Assembly: GCF_018614135.1 (NCBI RefSeq)
Contig: NZ_JAGGOW010000012.1
Coordinates: forward strand, 1-46,361
DNA from: Streptomyces sp. ISL-66
GTDB lineage: Bacteria > Actinomycetota > Actinomycetes > Streptomycetales > Streptomycetaceae
DNA: 46,361 nucleotides
Reading direction: 5' to 3'
Shown here: positions 8,669 through 16,623 of the stretch, piece after piece
How positions within the stretch are numbered: the first letter of the stretch is position 1
How the letters are laid out: every line of letters starts with the position of its first letter
Program-made: the position numbers and the translations under genes
Notes under the pieces: model-generated
Told to the model about the DNA's origin: nothing
Databases searched by the model: none
The model's input: only the letters and a program-made list of their open reading frames with translations

Positions 8669-10213
8669 TCAGACCGTGAGCAGGACCTCCTCGGTCTCCT
8701 GGCTCGCGGCGGTGACGGTCTCGGAGTGCTGCAGGATCGCGCCGACGATGTCCTGGCTGCGGTCGACCAGGGAGGGGATGCCGAAGGTGAAGAAGAGCGA
8801 ACCGGCCGCGATGTTGCCGAGCCCGTACAGGCGCGGGTCCGGCCGGCCGTTGGTGGTCAGCTGGCTGGTCGGACGCGCTATGTGCAGGCCGCCGTGGGGG
8901 TGGCGGCTGGCGACGCGGCTGCGCATCAGCGAGGTGACCAGGGGCGCGGCGCTGGTGGGGATGCGTCCCTCGGAGGCGTTGACGGCGCTGATGACGCGGT
9001 CGGCGGTGAAGTTGTGGCCTTCGGCGGTGACGACGTCGAAGCCCGCCTCCGGGTTCGCCGTGATGTTCTGCAGACCGGCGACAATCTCCAGCTTCCCCGC
9101 TTCGACGAGCTCGAGGAGGACTCCGGCGCTGCCCGGCGGCATGGGGCAGCACAGGCTCATGATCGTGCGGTAGTGGGCGCGCAGCAGCTGGACCTTGTCC
9201 TGTTCCCGCAGCATCGGCCAGACGTCGGGGCCGGTCTCCGGGACGGCGCGCTGCAGGATCCGCAGGCCCATGTGGGGGGAGTCGACCTCTTCGATCTGCC
9301 GGCGCAGCCGGTCGACCGGGTCTTCCAGGTCGACCCGGATGATCTCCGAGACGACCGCGTCGAGGTCGGCGCCGACATCGCGGAACTCGGCCCGCATGAT
9401 GGTGGCGATGTCCTCCAGGCTGACCTCGGGACGGTCCGCGGCCAGTGCCTCCATCCGGTGCGGAGTGAAGTGCCGCAGTTCGAAGGGGACCGCCTTCTGC
9501 CGTACGCCGGGCAGGACGCCGCGGCGGGACAGGAGGCTGATCTTGCCCTGGTGACCTTGGGCAGCCAGGGACAGGATGATGTCGATGGCGGTCAGACCAC
9601 TGCCGATGATCGCGACGTGGTCCTGCTCGCCGACGTCCGCCAGCTTGTCGATGATCGGGTACGGGTCCCCGACGAAGCCGGGGGCGTCGCCCAGACCGTA
9701 GACGTCCTTGGGGCTGTCCCCGCCGACGCACAGGACGGCGTAGTCGAAGGCACGGGCCCGGCCGTTGCCGGTCCGCAGCAGCACCCGGTTCGCGGCGCGG
9801 CTGGCGGAAGCGACTCCTTCGCCGACGAGGTCGACGCGCCAGCCCTGGCGGCGCAGTTCACCGAGCGCGGCGTACGCGGTCTGCTCCAGGTACTCGCCGT
9901 AGACGGTGCGGGGAGCGAAGCGGCTCCCGGACCAGCGGTCGACTCCGCTACGGACTCCTATGACCTTGTCCCGCGTCTCCAGCCACTTCTCGAAGTGCTG
10001 GAGGTCGCCCGCGCGCACGGACATGTCGTCGGGGGTCGCGTTGACCTTGAGGGTCTCGGTATCGACCTGGTAGGCACGGCCGCGCCACAGGTGCGGTGAC
10101 GGTTCGAAGACCGTGAGGCTGCCTGGTTCGCTCCGTGTTCGGGACAACGCGTCGATCAAGCAGACAGCAGCCGCGCCTCCTCCGACGATACCGATCGAGA
10201 ATCCACGGGACAT
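8669..10213 (-). CDS. FAD/NAD(P)-binding oxidoreductase
   Basis: This 514-residue protein begins with a dinucleotide-binding motif (GIVGGGAAAVCLIDAL) and contains a second Rossmann segment (AIIGSGLTAIDIILSL). It resembles the FAD-NAD(P)-binding family found in many actinobacterial clusters, whose members are oxidases or hydroxylase-like proteins of mostly unknown reaction. The segment WRGRAYQVDTETLKVNATPDDM is typical of the family. It is read leftward ahead of the aldolase gene. With the HpaB/flavin reductase pair it gives the cluster at least two flavin-dependent oxidations. The family call is good; the reaction is unknown. Confidence 0.82.
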   Translation of the reverse strand: MSRGFSIGIVGGGAAAVCLIDALSRTRSEPGSLTVFEPSPHLWRGRAYQVDTETLKVNATPDDMSVRAGDLQHFEKWLETRDKVIGVRSGVDRWSGSRFAPRTVYGEYLEQTAYAALGELRRQGWRVDLVGEGVASASRAANRVLLRTGNGRARAFDYAVLCVGGDSPKDVYGLGDAPGFVGDPYPIIDKLADVGEQDHVAIIGSGLTAIDIILSLAAQGHQGKISLLSRRGVLPGVRQKAVPFELRHFTPHRMEALAADRPEVSLEDIATIMRAEFRDVGADLDAVVSEIIRVDLEDPVDRLRRQIEEVDSPHMGLRILQRAVPETGPDVWPMLREQDKVQLLRAHYRTIMSLCCPMPPGSAGVLLELVEAGKLEIVAGLQNITANPEAGFDVVTAEGHNFTADRVISAVNASEGRIPTSAAPLVTSLMRSRVASRHPHGGLHIARPTSQLTTNGRPDPRLYGLGNIAAGSLFFTFGIPSLVDRSQDIVGAILQHSETVTAASQETEEVLLTV

Positions 10214-10323
10214 GTGTCAGTCACCTATCAATTCGTGGAAGGCGCGGGGTCGTCGTGCGCCGGCCTTGCTGTCCGCGATCACGGGGCCCTTCCTCGCCTA
10301 CTCCGGGGATTCAGTGGTGGCCG

Positions 10324-10356
10324 CCGGCCGCTCCCGGTGCGGCGGGAGCGGGCCGG
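10324..10356 (-). terminator. Hairpin after the secreted-protein gene
   Basis: Arms GCTCCCG (10330-10336) and CGGGAGC (10343-10349) form a stem that extends outward through CCGGCC/GGCCGG with one bulge. It begins 26 bases past the stop at 10382 and probably ends the hpaB-flavin reductase-secreted protein operon. Confidence 0.6.
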
Positions 10357-10381
10357 TCGGCCGGTGGGACGATGTGCCGAC

Positions 10382-11425
10382 TCAGACGGCGGAGTTCTTG
10401 AAGTTCCGCATCGAGACGGTGAAGTCACCGCGGTTGGCGCGGTAGTCGATGCAGTACTCCTGCGGGTACCAGCCGCCGAGCTGCCACTGCTGCGGCTGCT
10501 TGATGGGCCAGCACCGGCTCGGGTTGACCCCGGCGGCGATGCCGTCGAACCAGGCCTTGGTGATCATCGGCTCGAGGAAGCTGATCTTCGCGTCGTAGGC
10601 GCCGTAGATGAAGGTCTGGGTGAAGGCGACGGAGCTCCACTCGGGCGAGTTGAGGTCGATCAGGTGGTTGCCCATCGCGGCCTCGGCGACGCCGTTGTCC
10701 TTGTAGTCCTGGGGCATGTACTGCGGGGGGACCGGCTTGGTGGCCGTCGCGTAGTCGTCGCAGTTGATGGCCAGGCCGCAGGGGCCGCTGCGGATCGCGT
10801 CGCGCTCCGCCTTCGACTGCGTGTAGAAGTGGAAGTCGAAGTGCGGGGTGTCGTAGATGTGCTCGGGGCCGTGACCCATGGGGTTGAAGTTCACCAGGGC
10901 CCACTTGAGCGGCATGCCGGGCAGCGAGGTGAGCTGCGAGGGCAGGTTCAGGGGGCGCTCGTGGCCGCCGACGCACTCGGTGTGCTGGTCGACGGTGCCG
11001 TCACCGTTCATGTCGTAGCAGTGGTGGCCGTCGGTCATGGTGGTCGGCAGGCCGGTCAGCATGGACTTGGGGAAGACGATCCCGACGGTCTGCGGCTTGG
11101 AGCCGTTGATCTGCGCGTAGGTGCGTACCGTGCCGTTGCCCAGCGCGCTCGGGGTGCCGTACGAAGCGCACGGGCCGGCGTACGAGAGCGTCTGCGAGAG
11201 CAGGACCTCAGCGGCCCACTCGGCGACCTGAGCCGTGCGTTCGCGGGTCGGGGCGTCCTCGGTGACCACACAGACGGTGACCGAGCCCGACGTGCGGGCC
11301 GCCGCCTCCGGAGTGGTCACCGTGGCCTGGGCCGGGAGGCTGGGCCAGATCAGCAGCGTCAGGGCGGATATCGCCAGGGCCGCTCCGAGGAGCGCCCGCC
11401 AGCTCAGCAACTTCTTCGCGCGCAC
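10382..11425 (-). CDS. Secreted protein, possibly DUF5602/TTHB210-like
   Basis: This 347-residue protein starts with an export signal: basic MRAKKLLSWR, then a hydrophobic stretch to about residue 30, ending PSLPAQA. The mature part has conserved-looking His/Asp clusters (GHGPEHIYDTPHFDFHFYT) and several cysteines, which suggests an extracellular metal-binding fold. It resembles what I recall as the DUF5602/TTHB210-like family; that memory is not certain. The GTG start lies one base after the flavin reductase stop, so it is in the hpaB operon. An exported protein of unknown function in an aromatic oxidation operon is unusual. It may bind, sense or modify the exported product. Confidence 0.75.
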   Translation of the reverse strand: MRAKKLLSWRALLGAALAISALTLLIWPSLPAQATVTTPEAAARTSGSVTVCVVTEDAPTRERTAQVAEWAAEVLLSQTLSYAGPCASYGTPSALGNGTVRTYAQINGSKPQTVGIVFPKSMLTGLPTTMTDGHHCYDMNGDGTVDQHTECVGGHERPLNLPSQLTSLPGMPLKWALVNFNPMGHGPEHIYDTPHFDFHFYTQSKAERDAIRSGPCGLAINCDDYATATKPVPPQYMPQDYKDNGVAEAAMGNHLIDLNSPEWSSVAFTQTFIYGAYDAKISFLEPMITKAWFDGIAAGVNPSRCWPIKQPQQWQLGGWYPQEYCIDYRANRGDFTVSMRNFKNSAV

Positions 11426-11426
11426 G

Positions 11427-11924
11427 TCACACCTGTTCCAGTTCGAATCTGTGGAAGCCGCCCTGAAGGAAGATCAGGGGCGACTGGGTCTCGCGGGCGC
11501 CCATGGCGACGACTTCGCCGATGACCATCACGTGGTCACCCGCGACGATGTGGTCGCGCAGGCTGCACTCCATCCAGGCCGCCGCGTCGAACAGCAGCGT
11601 GCCGGTGGTCTCGCCCGGGACACCGGGCAGCTCGGCCAGCGCCTGATCGCGCTCGGGCCGGCGGCGCGCGAAGGCGCGGGCGGTGGACTCGCCCTCGGCG
11701 CCGAGGATCGAGATCCCGACGACACCGGTCCGCAGCAGTTCGGTGAAGAACTCGGAGTCGTGACGGAAGCTCAGGGACACCAGCGGCGGGTCCAGGGAGA
11801 CGGAGGTGAGCGAGTTGACGGTGATCGCGTTGTGGGTGCGCACGCCGTCCTGGTCGGAGTACGTGCTGACGACGCAGACCCCGGTGGCGAAGGAACGCAT
11901 CACATCGCGCAGGTCGTGGTTCAT
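11427..11924 (-). CDS. Flavin reductase, HpaC-like
   Basis: This 165-residue protein belongs to the flavin reductase-like FMN-binding family. It supplies reduced flavin to a partner monooxygenase. Typical marks are VMRSFATGVCVVST near the start, HNAITVNSLTSVSLDPPLVSLS in the flavin-binding region, and GDHVMVIGEV. Length is normal. It starts 30 bases after the HpaB stop and ends one base before the secreted-protein start. The pair forms a two-component aromatic hydroxylase. Confidence 0.92.
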   Translation of the reverse strand: MNHDLRDVMRSFATGVCVVSTYSDQDGVRTHNAITVNSLTSVSLDPPLVSLSFRHDSEFFTELLRTGVVGISILGAEGESTARAFARRRPERDQALAELPGVPGETTGTLLFDAAAWMECSLRDHIVAGDHVMVIGEVVAMGARETQSPLIFLQGGFHRFELEQV

Positions 11925-11954
11925 GGCCGGGCCTCTCTGCTGGGCGCGGACGGG

Positions 11955-13490
11955 TCAGTTCTCCTGGGCCCAGCGGCCGCGGGTCCAGCCGTCGAGGTCG
12001 TAGTCGTCCATGGCCTTCTGGACCAGGTCGCCGTAGTTGTCGAGGAGACCGGCGCCGCGCGACCAGTTCAGGGTGTCGAGGCGCACCTGGTCGGGACCGC
12101 CGGCGTAGTTGAGCTCGTACAGCTCGTGGCGGGCGCCGAACTCGGTGCCGATCGCGTCCCAGGCCAGCTTGAAGAGCTTGGTGCGCTCCTCGGCGGTGGC
12201 GCCGGTGCCGCGGTAGTAGCGGTCGAGCAGCGGGCGCAGCTCGGGGTTCTGCAGGTCCTTGCCGCTGGACGGGGTCATCAGCAGCGCGCCCGCGAGGTGC
12301 TCCTCGAAGAAGCGGTGCGTGCGCTCCCAGCTGATCGGGGCGAGCGCCCGGTAGCCGGCCGAGTAGTCCATGCGCGGCAGTACGGTGCCGGCCGGGCCGG
12401 CCTCCGGGTCCAGCGCCATGGCGCTGGTGACGGCCCAGGTCTGGTGGCGCCAGGCCAGCAGCTCGCCGAGGCCCGCCTGGACGCCGCGGAAGCCGTCCGT
12501 GCCGTTGATGCGGGTGCCCCGGTCGAGGACGCCCGCCATGAATTCGAGCTTGACCGACATGCGGATCGCGCCCTGGAAGAAGCCGCGGGAGAGCAGACCG
12601 GAGCGCGGGAAGTACTGGTGGATCTTCTCGGTGTCCCGGTAGATCAGGACGTTCTCCCACGGGATGAACGCCTTGTCGAACACGAGCACGGCGTCGTTCT
12701 CGTCGAACCGGCTGGAGAGCGGGTTGTCGAACGGGCTGGTGGCCTTGGACTCGTAGGAGGTGCGGCAGACGACCTTCATGCCCGGGGTGTTCAGCGGGGC
12801 CATGAACGCGAGCGCCATGTCGTCGGCCTTGCCGGCTTCCAGGTTGGCCAGGTGGATCTGGCCGACGAAGGCGACGTTGGTCAGCGCCGAGGCGGTGGCC
12901 ATGAGCTTGGCGCCCTCGACGACGATGCCGTCCTCGCGCTCCTCGACGACCTTGAGGTAGACGTCGCGGATCTCGTGCGCCGACTTGTTGCGGTCGACGG
13001 GCGGGTTGACGATCGCGTGGCTGATCGAGAGGCCCTGGCGGGCGTACTTCTCGTACCAGGCGCGGGCGTTGTCGCCGAAGGGCTCGTAGAAGTCGTGGGT
13101 GACGGCGAGGCCGGCCATGAACGACGCCTTGTAGTCCGGCGTGCGGTTCATGAAGCCGTAGCTCAGGCGGGCCCAGTGCTCGATGGCGTCGCGTGCCTTG
13201 AGGAGCTCCTCGGGCGAGTGGGCCGGGGTGAAGAAGCGGTGGACGCGGTAACCCGTGTACCGGTCGACCGTCGTCATCAGGTCCTTGGTGTCCGGGTGGT
13301 GAAGCGCGTCGTAGAGGTGCGCCGTCGACCTGGCCGCCATGGCGAAGGCCGGGTGCGTCGTCACGTCCTTGACGAGCTCGCCGTCCACGAAGACCTGACG
13401 GCCGTCACGCAGGCTCTCCAGGTAGGAGTCGCCCGTCATGAGCTCGTTCGGAGCCTCGGCGGACTGATCCACTATCGGGACCTGACCCAT
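11955..13490 (-). CDS. HpaB-type FADH2-dependent aromatic monooxygenase
   Basis: This 511-residue protein matches the 4-hydroxyphenylacetate 3-monooxygenase oxygenase component. Family members insert oxygen ortho to a phenol OH using FADH2 from a separate reductase. Visible marks include FMNRTPDYKASFMAGL, VNPPVDRNKSA, DGIVVEGAKLMATASALTN and PWENVLIYRD. The ATG at 13490 was preferred to the longer reading frame because GGAGAGGA lies just upstream and the protein then begins at the family's usual point. With TyrA supplying 4-hydroxyphenylpyruvate, a catechol product is likely. Relatives in other clusters act on tethered tyrosine derivatives, so the true substrate is open. Confidence 0.92.
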   Translation of the reverse strand: MGQVPIVDQSAEAPNELMTGDSYLESLRDGRQVFVDGELVKDVTTHPAFAMAARSTAHLYDALHHPDTKDLMTTVDRYTGYRVHRFFTPAHSPEELLKARDAIEHWARLSYGFMNRTPDYKASFMAGLAVTHDFYEPFGDNARAWYEKYARQGLSISHAIVNPPVDRNKSAHEIRDVYLKVVEEREDGIVVEGAKLMATASALTNVAFVGQIHLANLEAGKADDMALAFMAPLNTPGMKVVCRTSYESKATSPFDNPLSSRFDENDAVLVFDKAFIPWENVLIYRDTEKIHQYFPRSGLLSRGFFQGAIRMSVKLEFMAGVLDRGTRINGTDGFRGVQAGLGELLAWRHQTWAVTSAMALDPEAGPAGTVLPRMDYSAGYRALAPISWERTHRFFEEHLAGALLMTPSSGKDLQNPELRPLLDRYYRGTGATAEERTKLFKLAWDAIGTEFGARHELYELNYAGGPDQVRLDTLNWSRGAGLLDNYGDLVQKAMDDYDLDGWTRGRWAQEN

Positions 13491-13831
13491 TTTGTGTTCC
13501 TCTCCAGGGGTAATACACGCGACCACTGCGGGGCGCACAGTTCGATTGATCCGAGCGTAGGCTCGAGTTTCGTTCGGCTCTTGCGGGGCCGCGCACGAAC
13601 AATTGCCCATTCACGCCAACTCTTGGCTTGGTCACGCGGTTGACCTTTTGTCAGCAGGCATGCCGATATCGCCCGCCCCCAGGTGGTGAAGGGTGCGGAC
13701 CGAAATCAAGCATGCCGGAATGATGAATTCCAAAGGTCCTGAAATGACACCGGCCCGGCCGTGCGTCCGGTAAATGCGGACGCACGGCCGGGCCGTACCA
13801 AAAAGAATTCGATAAACCAGTCGACGGCCGG
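13491..13831. other. Non-coding spacer with hpaB promoter region
   Basis: No gene is seen in these 341 bases. They hold the hpaB ribosome site (GGAGAGGA close to 13500), its presumed promoter, and the strong hairpin 13751-13795. The base composition is more AT-rich than its neighbours. Confidence 0.6.
13751..13795 (-). terminator. 19-bp perfect hairpin after lysR-like gene
   Basis: Arms at 13751-13769 and 13777-13795 are perfectly complementary (starting CGGCCCGGCCGTGCG) around the loop GTAAATG. It lies 36 bases past the stop of the short LysR gene. Confidence 0.8.
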
Positions 13832-14122
13832 TCAGGCGGCCGGTCGGGCAGCCGGTCGGGTACGGCCCGCGGAGGCCGCGTCGATACACGCCGCTTCGGC
13901 GATCAGGATGATCTTCTCGGCGTGCGGCAACAGTCGCGCACCCGCCTCGGTGAGCTCGACCCGGCCGCCCGCGCGGTGGAAGAGCGGTGCCCCGATGAAC
14001 TCCTCGAGGTTCTTGATGTGCGCGGTGACGCTGGGCTGCGAGTAGTGGAGGTTCCGGGCGGCACGAGTGAAGCTCATCTCGGCGGCCACTTCGCGGAACG
14101 AGCGTAGCTGCTGGAACTGCAC
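13832..14122 (-). CDS. LysR-type DNA-binding domain only (truncated)
   Basis: This 96-residue protein is the N-terminal winged-helix domain of a LysR regulator: QLRSFREVAAEMSFTRAARNLHYSQPSVTAHIKNLE, then EFIGAPLFHRAGGRVELTEAGARLLPHAEKI. Full LysR proteins have about 300 residues; the whole effector-binding domain is absent and the frame ends in RTRPAARPAA. The GTG at 14122 has AAGGGAG at a proper distance. A perfect terminator follows the stop, so the short form may be a stable unit and not a recent break. It could act as an effector-independent regulator or competitor. An 18-bp dyad candidate operator (14170-14187) lies 48 bases upstream of the start. Confidence 0.8.
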   Translation of the reverse strand: MQFQQLRSFREVAAEMSFTRAARNLHYSQPSVTAHIKNLEEFIGAPLFHRAGGRVELTEAGARLLPHAEKIILIAEAACIDAASAGRTRPAARPAA

Positions 14123-14169
14123 GGCAGGGGCTCCCTTCTGCGAGGCTTCACGCCTCGGAGATAAGGAAC

Positions 14170-14187
14170 ATACCACGCCGCAGGTAT
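14170..14187. promoter_or_regulatory. Candidate butyrolactone-receptor operator 1
   Basis: ATACC, 8 nt, GGTAT forms an inverted repeat. It is 48-65 bases upstream of the truncated lysR start. The half-site and spacing match two other sites (16378-16395 and 17424-17441). It resembles autoregulatory elements bound by ArpA/ScbR-type receptors. Confidence 0.5.
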
Positions 14188-14241
14188 AATTGAGTGGCTC
14201 AATACGACTGCTCTTCTGTGCGACCTTTTGCGCACATACCT

Positions 14242-14273
14242 GTGGCCATGCCCCCAAAGGGGGGCATGGCCAC
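14242..14273 (-). terminator. 14-bp hairpin terminator after ANL operon
   Basis: GTGGCCATGCCCCC (14242-14255) pairs perfectly with 14260-14273 around the loop AAAG. It lies 46 bases after the stop of the stand-alone domain gene. Confidence 0.8.
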
Positions 14274-14319
14274 GGGTCAGCCGCTGCTTCGTGGTTGACA
14301 GCGGGTCTTGCGGAGTGGA

Positions 14320-14703
14320 CTAGTCGGACATCTCCATCGGGGAGAGGAGGTCCCGGGCTATCTGGGGAAGGAGCCGGTCGATCAGCAGGCCGGTGCGCGG
14401 GGACCCGTCGGCCGCCCGAGGGATCACGTCCACGGCCACCGCGTGCGAGAGCACCCACGGCAGGCGCCGCTCGCAGGCGGCCAGCGCGGCCTGCCGGCCG
14501 CCGGTCTCCTGCTCCTCCTCTGGGAGCGGCACGAAGGCCACCACCAGCGTCTCGCCCACCTCGGGCAGCCGGGTGCGCATCACGGCGACGTCCTGGACGC
14601 AGGGCAGGTCCAGGAGTTCGAGTTCGAGCGCGAAGAAGGCCGTCTCGAAGTCCTCCACCAGCACGTCTTCGTAGGGCTGGTCGTCGTAGGAGGGCAGGTT
14701 CAC
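14320..14703 (-). CDS. Stand-alone C-terminal domain of adenylate-forming enzyme
   Basis: This 127-residue protein has no AMP-binding core. Its segment LPCVQDVAVMRTRLPEVGE and the later HAVAVDVIP and RTGLLIDRLLP align with the C-terminal domain of its upstream neighbour (LPCLRDTAVMRV, HVIAVDTIP, RTGDLLDAVLP). It therefore looks like a duplicated, separately translated C-terminal subdomain. The catalytic lysine position of this domain (normally GK in the A10 motif) reads DGSPRTG, so the lysine is absent. The first 25 residues are acidic. The GTG start overlaps the upstream stop by four bases (GTGA), so the two proteins are made together and may form a complex. The function is not known. Confidence 0.75.
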   Translation of the reverse strand: MNLPSYDDQPYEDVLVEDFETAFFALELELLDLPCVQDVAVMRTRLPEVGETLVVAFVPLPEEEQETGGRQAALAACERRLPWVLSHAVAVDVIPRAADGSPRTGLLIDRLLPQIARDLLSPMEMSD

Positions 14704-16316
14704 GCGGACATCTCCTGTTGCATCGACTGCTCAAGCTGCAGGTTCAAAGTGATGATGGGCAGCACCGCGTCGAGCAGGTCGCCGGTGCGGATGCGGCCCG
14801 TCGGGCTGTACGGGATGGTGTCGACCGCGATGACGTGCGCCTGCAGCGAGGGGACCCGGCGGGCGCAGGCCGCGTTGAGCGCCTGGTAGCCGGTGGCCTC
14901 GCGGCCGACGGCCACCGCGATGAACGGCACCACGATCGCGTCGCCCAGCACCGCGCTGCTGACCCGCATGACGGCCGTGTCGCGCAGGCAGGGCAGGTTG
15001 AGCAGGTCCGACTCCAGCCGGAACAGCTCGGTGTCCACCGCCGAGTCGCGGACCACCACGGGCACTTCGGTGACCCGCCCGGTGACCACCAGGCGGCCGG
15101 TCCCGTCCACGTACCCGGCCTCGTCGGTGACCAGGAAGCGCTGCTCGCCGGCGCCGAGGTCCAGGGTGGTCGTGTTCGTCTCGCCGTCCAGGTAGCCGTC
15201 CATGACCTGGTGGCCCGCGAAGGCGAGCCGCCCGGTCTCGCCCTGGTCCAGCGGCCGCCCGTCCTCGCCGAGGACGGCGACGGCGGTCCCGAGCGTGGCG
15301 TGGCCCGACCGCGGCGGCGACACGAGCAGCTCCTCGGGGCCCATGACGGCGCTCAGCCCGGTCTCCGCGCTGCCGAGCGCGGTGTGCAGCACCGGACCCA
15401 GGCGCTCCCAGGCCGTGTTGACGCTCCAGCGGCCCAGGTGGGCACCCGGGGTGAGCAGGAACCGCAGGTGCCGGGTGCGCGGCGAGGGCTCGGCGGTCTC
15501 CGGCAGCGCGAGCAGCGCGTGCAGGGTGGAGGGGGTGATGACGCCGGAGGTGACGCGCTCGTCGACCAGCAGGGCGCTCAGGGCCTGGGGGCCGACGCCG
15601 TCCGCGAGGACCACGGTGGCGCCGACGCCGAGCATCGTGCGGGTCAGGGCGAGCGCCGTGGACTGGGCCGGCGGGGCGGAGGCCAGGTGGACGTCGTCCC
15701 GGTTGAGGCCGAACTCGTCGACCAGATCGACGAGTTGGCGGCCCTCGGTGGGGGTCCGGCGCACCGCGATCCGGGACGGGCCGTCGCTGCGCGAGGCGAC
15801 CGCGAAGGACTCGTAGGGCCGCGGGGCGGGCAGGGTGCGCAGCGGTTCGGACGAGGCGAGGCGGTCGAAGTTCAGCGGCTGGTGCGCGGTGGGCGCCACC
15901 TGCGCGCCGGGCGCCGAGACCCCGTCCAGGAGGACGTGCAGGGCCTGGGGGCCGCTCGGCCAGACGAGCTGGTCGAGGGTGGCGCGGTGGCCCGAGGTCA
16001 CGAAGACGACGGCCGGCTCCAGCCAGGTGAGCACCTGTCCCAGGTCGTCGGGGCCGCTGTCCGGGTCGAGCCCGGTGCAGGAGACGCCGAGCGTGGCGCA
16101 GGCGCTCATCGCGACGGCGAGCTGCCAACTGTTGCCGGCGAGGAAGACCGCGCGGACCGGGCCGTCTCCGGGGGGCAGGTGCCCGGAGAGTCCGGCCGCC
16201 GTCCGCTCCACGGTCTCCGCGAACTGGCCCCAGGTCAGCCGCACCTGGCCGTCGACCAACGCATCACGTGTCACGCCGCCCGCCGCGTGCCGACGGATGT
16301 CATCGAGCTTGATCAT
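14700..16316 (-). CDS. Degenerate adenylate-forming (ANL) enzyme
   Basis: This 538-residue protein has the layout of an acyl-CoA ligase or NRPS adenylation domain: LTWGQFAETVERTA near the start, an ALGSAETGL A5-like motif, DEAGYVDGTGRLVVTGR as A7/A8, and a C-terminal domain. The key ATP-binding loop is degraded: the usual TSGTTGxPK reads SRSDGPSRI at the matching place, and the A10 lysine is Arg (SPTGRIRTG). Adenylation by the usual mechanism is doubtful. It may bind acyl groups, act as a scaffold, or use altered chemistry. The ATG at 16316 is preceded by GGAG and gives the family N-terminus. It is first of a two-gene operon and has a candidate receptor operator upstream. Confidence 0.78.
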   Translation of the reverse strand: MIKLDDIRRHAAGGVTRDALVDGQVRLTWGQFAETVERTAAGLSGHLPPGDGPVRAVFLAGNSWQLAVAMSACATLGVSCTGLDPDSGPDDLGQVLTWLEPAVVFVTSGHRATLDQLVWPSGPQALHVLLDGVSAPGAQVAPTAHQPLNFDRLASSEPLRTLPAPRPYESFAVASRSDGPSRIAVRRTPTEGRQLVDLVDEFGLNRDDVHLASAPPAQSTALALTRTMLGVGATVVLADGVGPQALSALLVDERVTSGVITPSTLHALLALPETAEPSPRTRHLRFLLTPGAHLGRWSVNTAWERLGPVLHTALGSAETGLSAVMGPEELLVSPPRSGHATLGTAVAVLGEDGRPLDQGETGRLAFAGHQVMDGYLDGETNTTTLDLGAGEQRFLVTDEAGYVDGTGRLVVTGRVTEVPVVVRDSAVDTELFRLESDLLNLPCLRDTAVMRVSSAVLGDAIVVPFIAVAVGREATGYQALNAACARRVPSLQAHVIAVDTIPYSPTGRIRTGDLLDAVLPIITLNLQLEQSMQQEMSA

Positions 16317-16377
16317 GTGGGTTCTCCGTGGTCGGTCAAGAGCCTCGTCTGTGGCTCGGGGCCGCGCCCATGGAAAC

Positions 16378-16395
16378 AAACCTGCAAGAAGGTAG
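16378..16395. promoter_or_regulatory. Candidate butyrolactone-receptor operator 2
   Basis: AAACC, 8 nt, GGTAG, lying 62-79 bases upstream of the degenerate ANL start. The spacing equals that of the sites at 14170 and 17424; the half-sites are weaker. Confidence 0.4.
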
Positions 16396-16547
16396 GCAAC
16401 CGTCATCGGAAGTTCTGATATCGATGCCTGCCCTCCCATGTCGGGCTCGCGGGGGGCTCGCAGCGGGGTCGTACGGGGTCGTATGGGGTCGTATGGGGGT
16501 CGGTCGTAGGGGCTCAGGGCGGCCCGCACAGGGGCCCGCACATGCCT

Positions 16548-16574
16548 CTGCCGGGCGTCGATGACGCCCGGCAG
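16548..16574 (-). terminator. Hairpin terminator after tetR
   Basis: CTGCCGGGCGTC (16548-16559) pairs perfectly with 16563-16574 around the triloop GAT. It lies about 50 bases after the stop of the TetR gene. Confidence 0.75.
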
Positions 16575-16623
16575 TCGGGAAATGCCCTCGCCGAGGGCTC
16601 GGCGGCCGACGCCGCCCCGGGGA

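Larger units (their letters stand above)
16317..16623. other. Non-coding spacer before ANL gene
   Basis: No gene is seen here. It holds the ANL promoter region with the dyad at 16378-16395, four near-tandem copies of an 11-bp GGGGTCGTATG-like unit (about 16466-16510), and the TetR terminator hairpin at 16548-16574. Confidence 0.6.
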
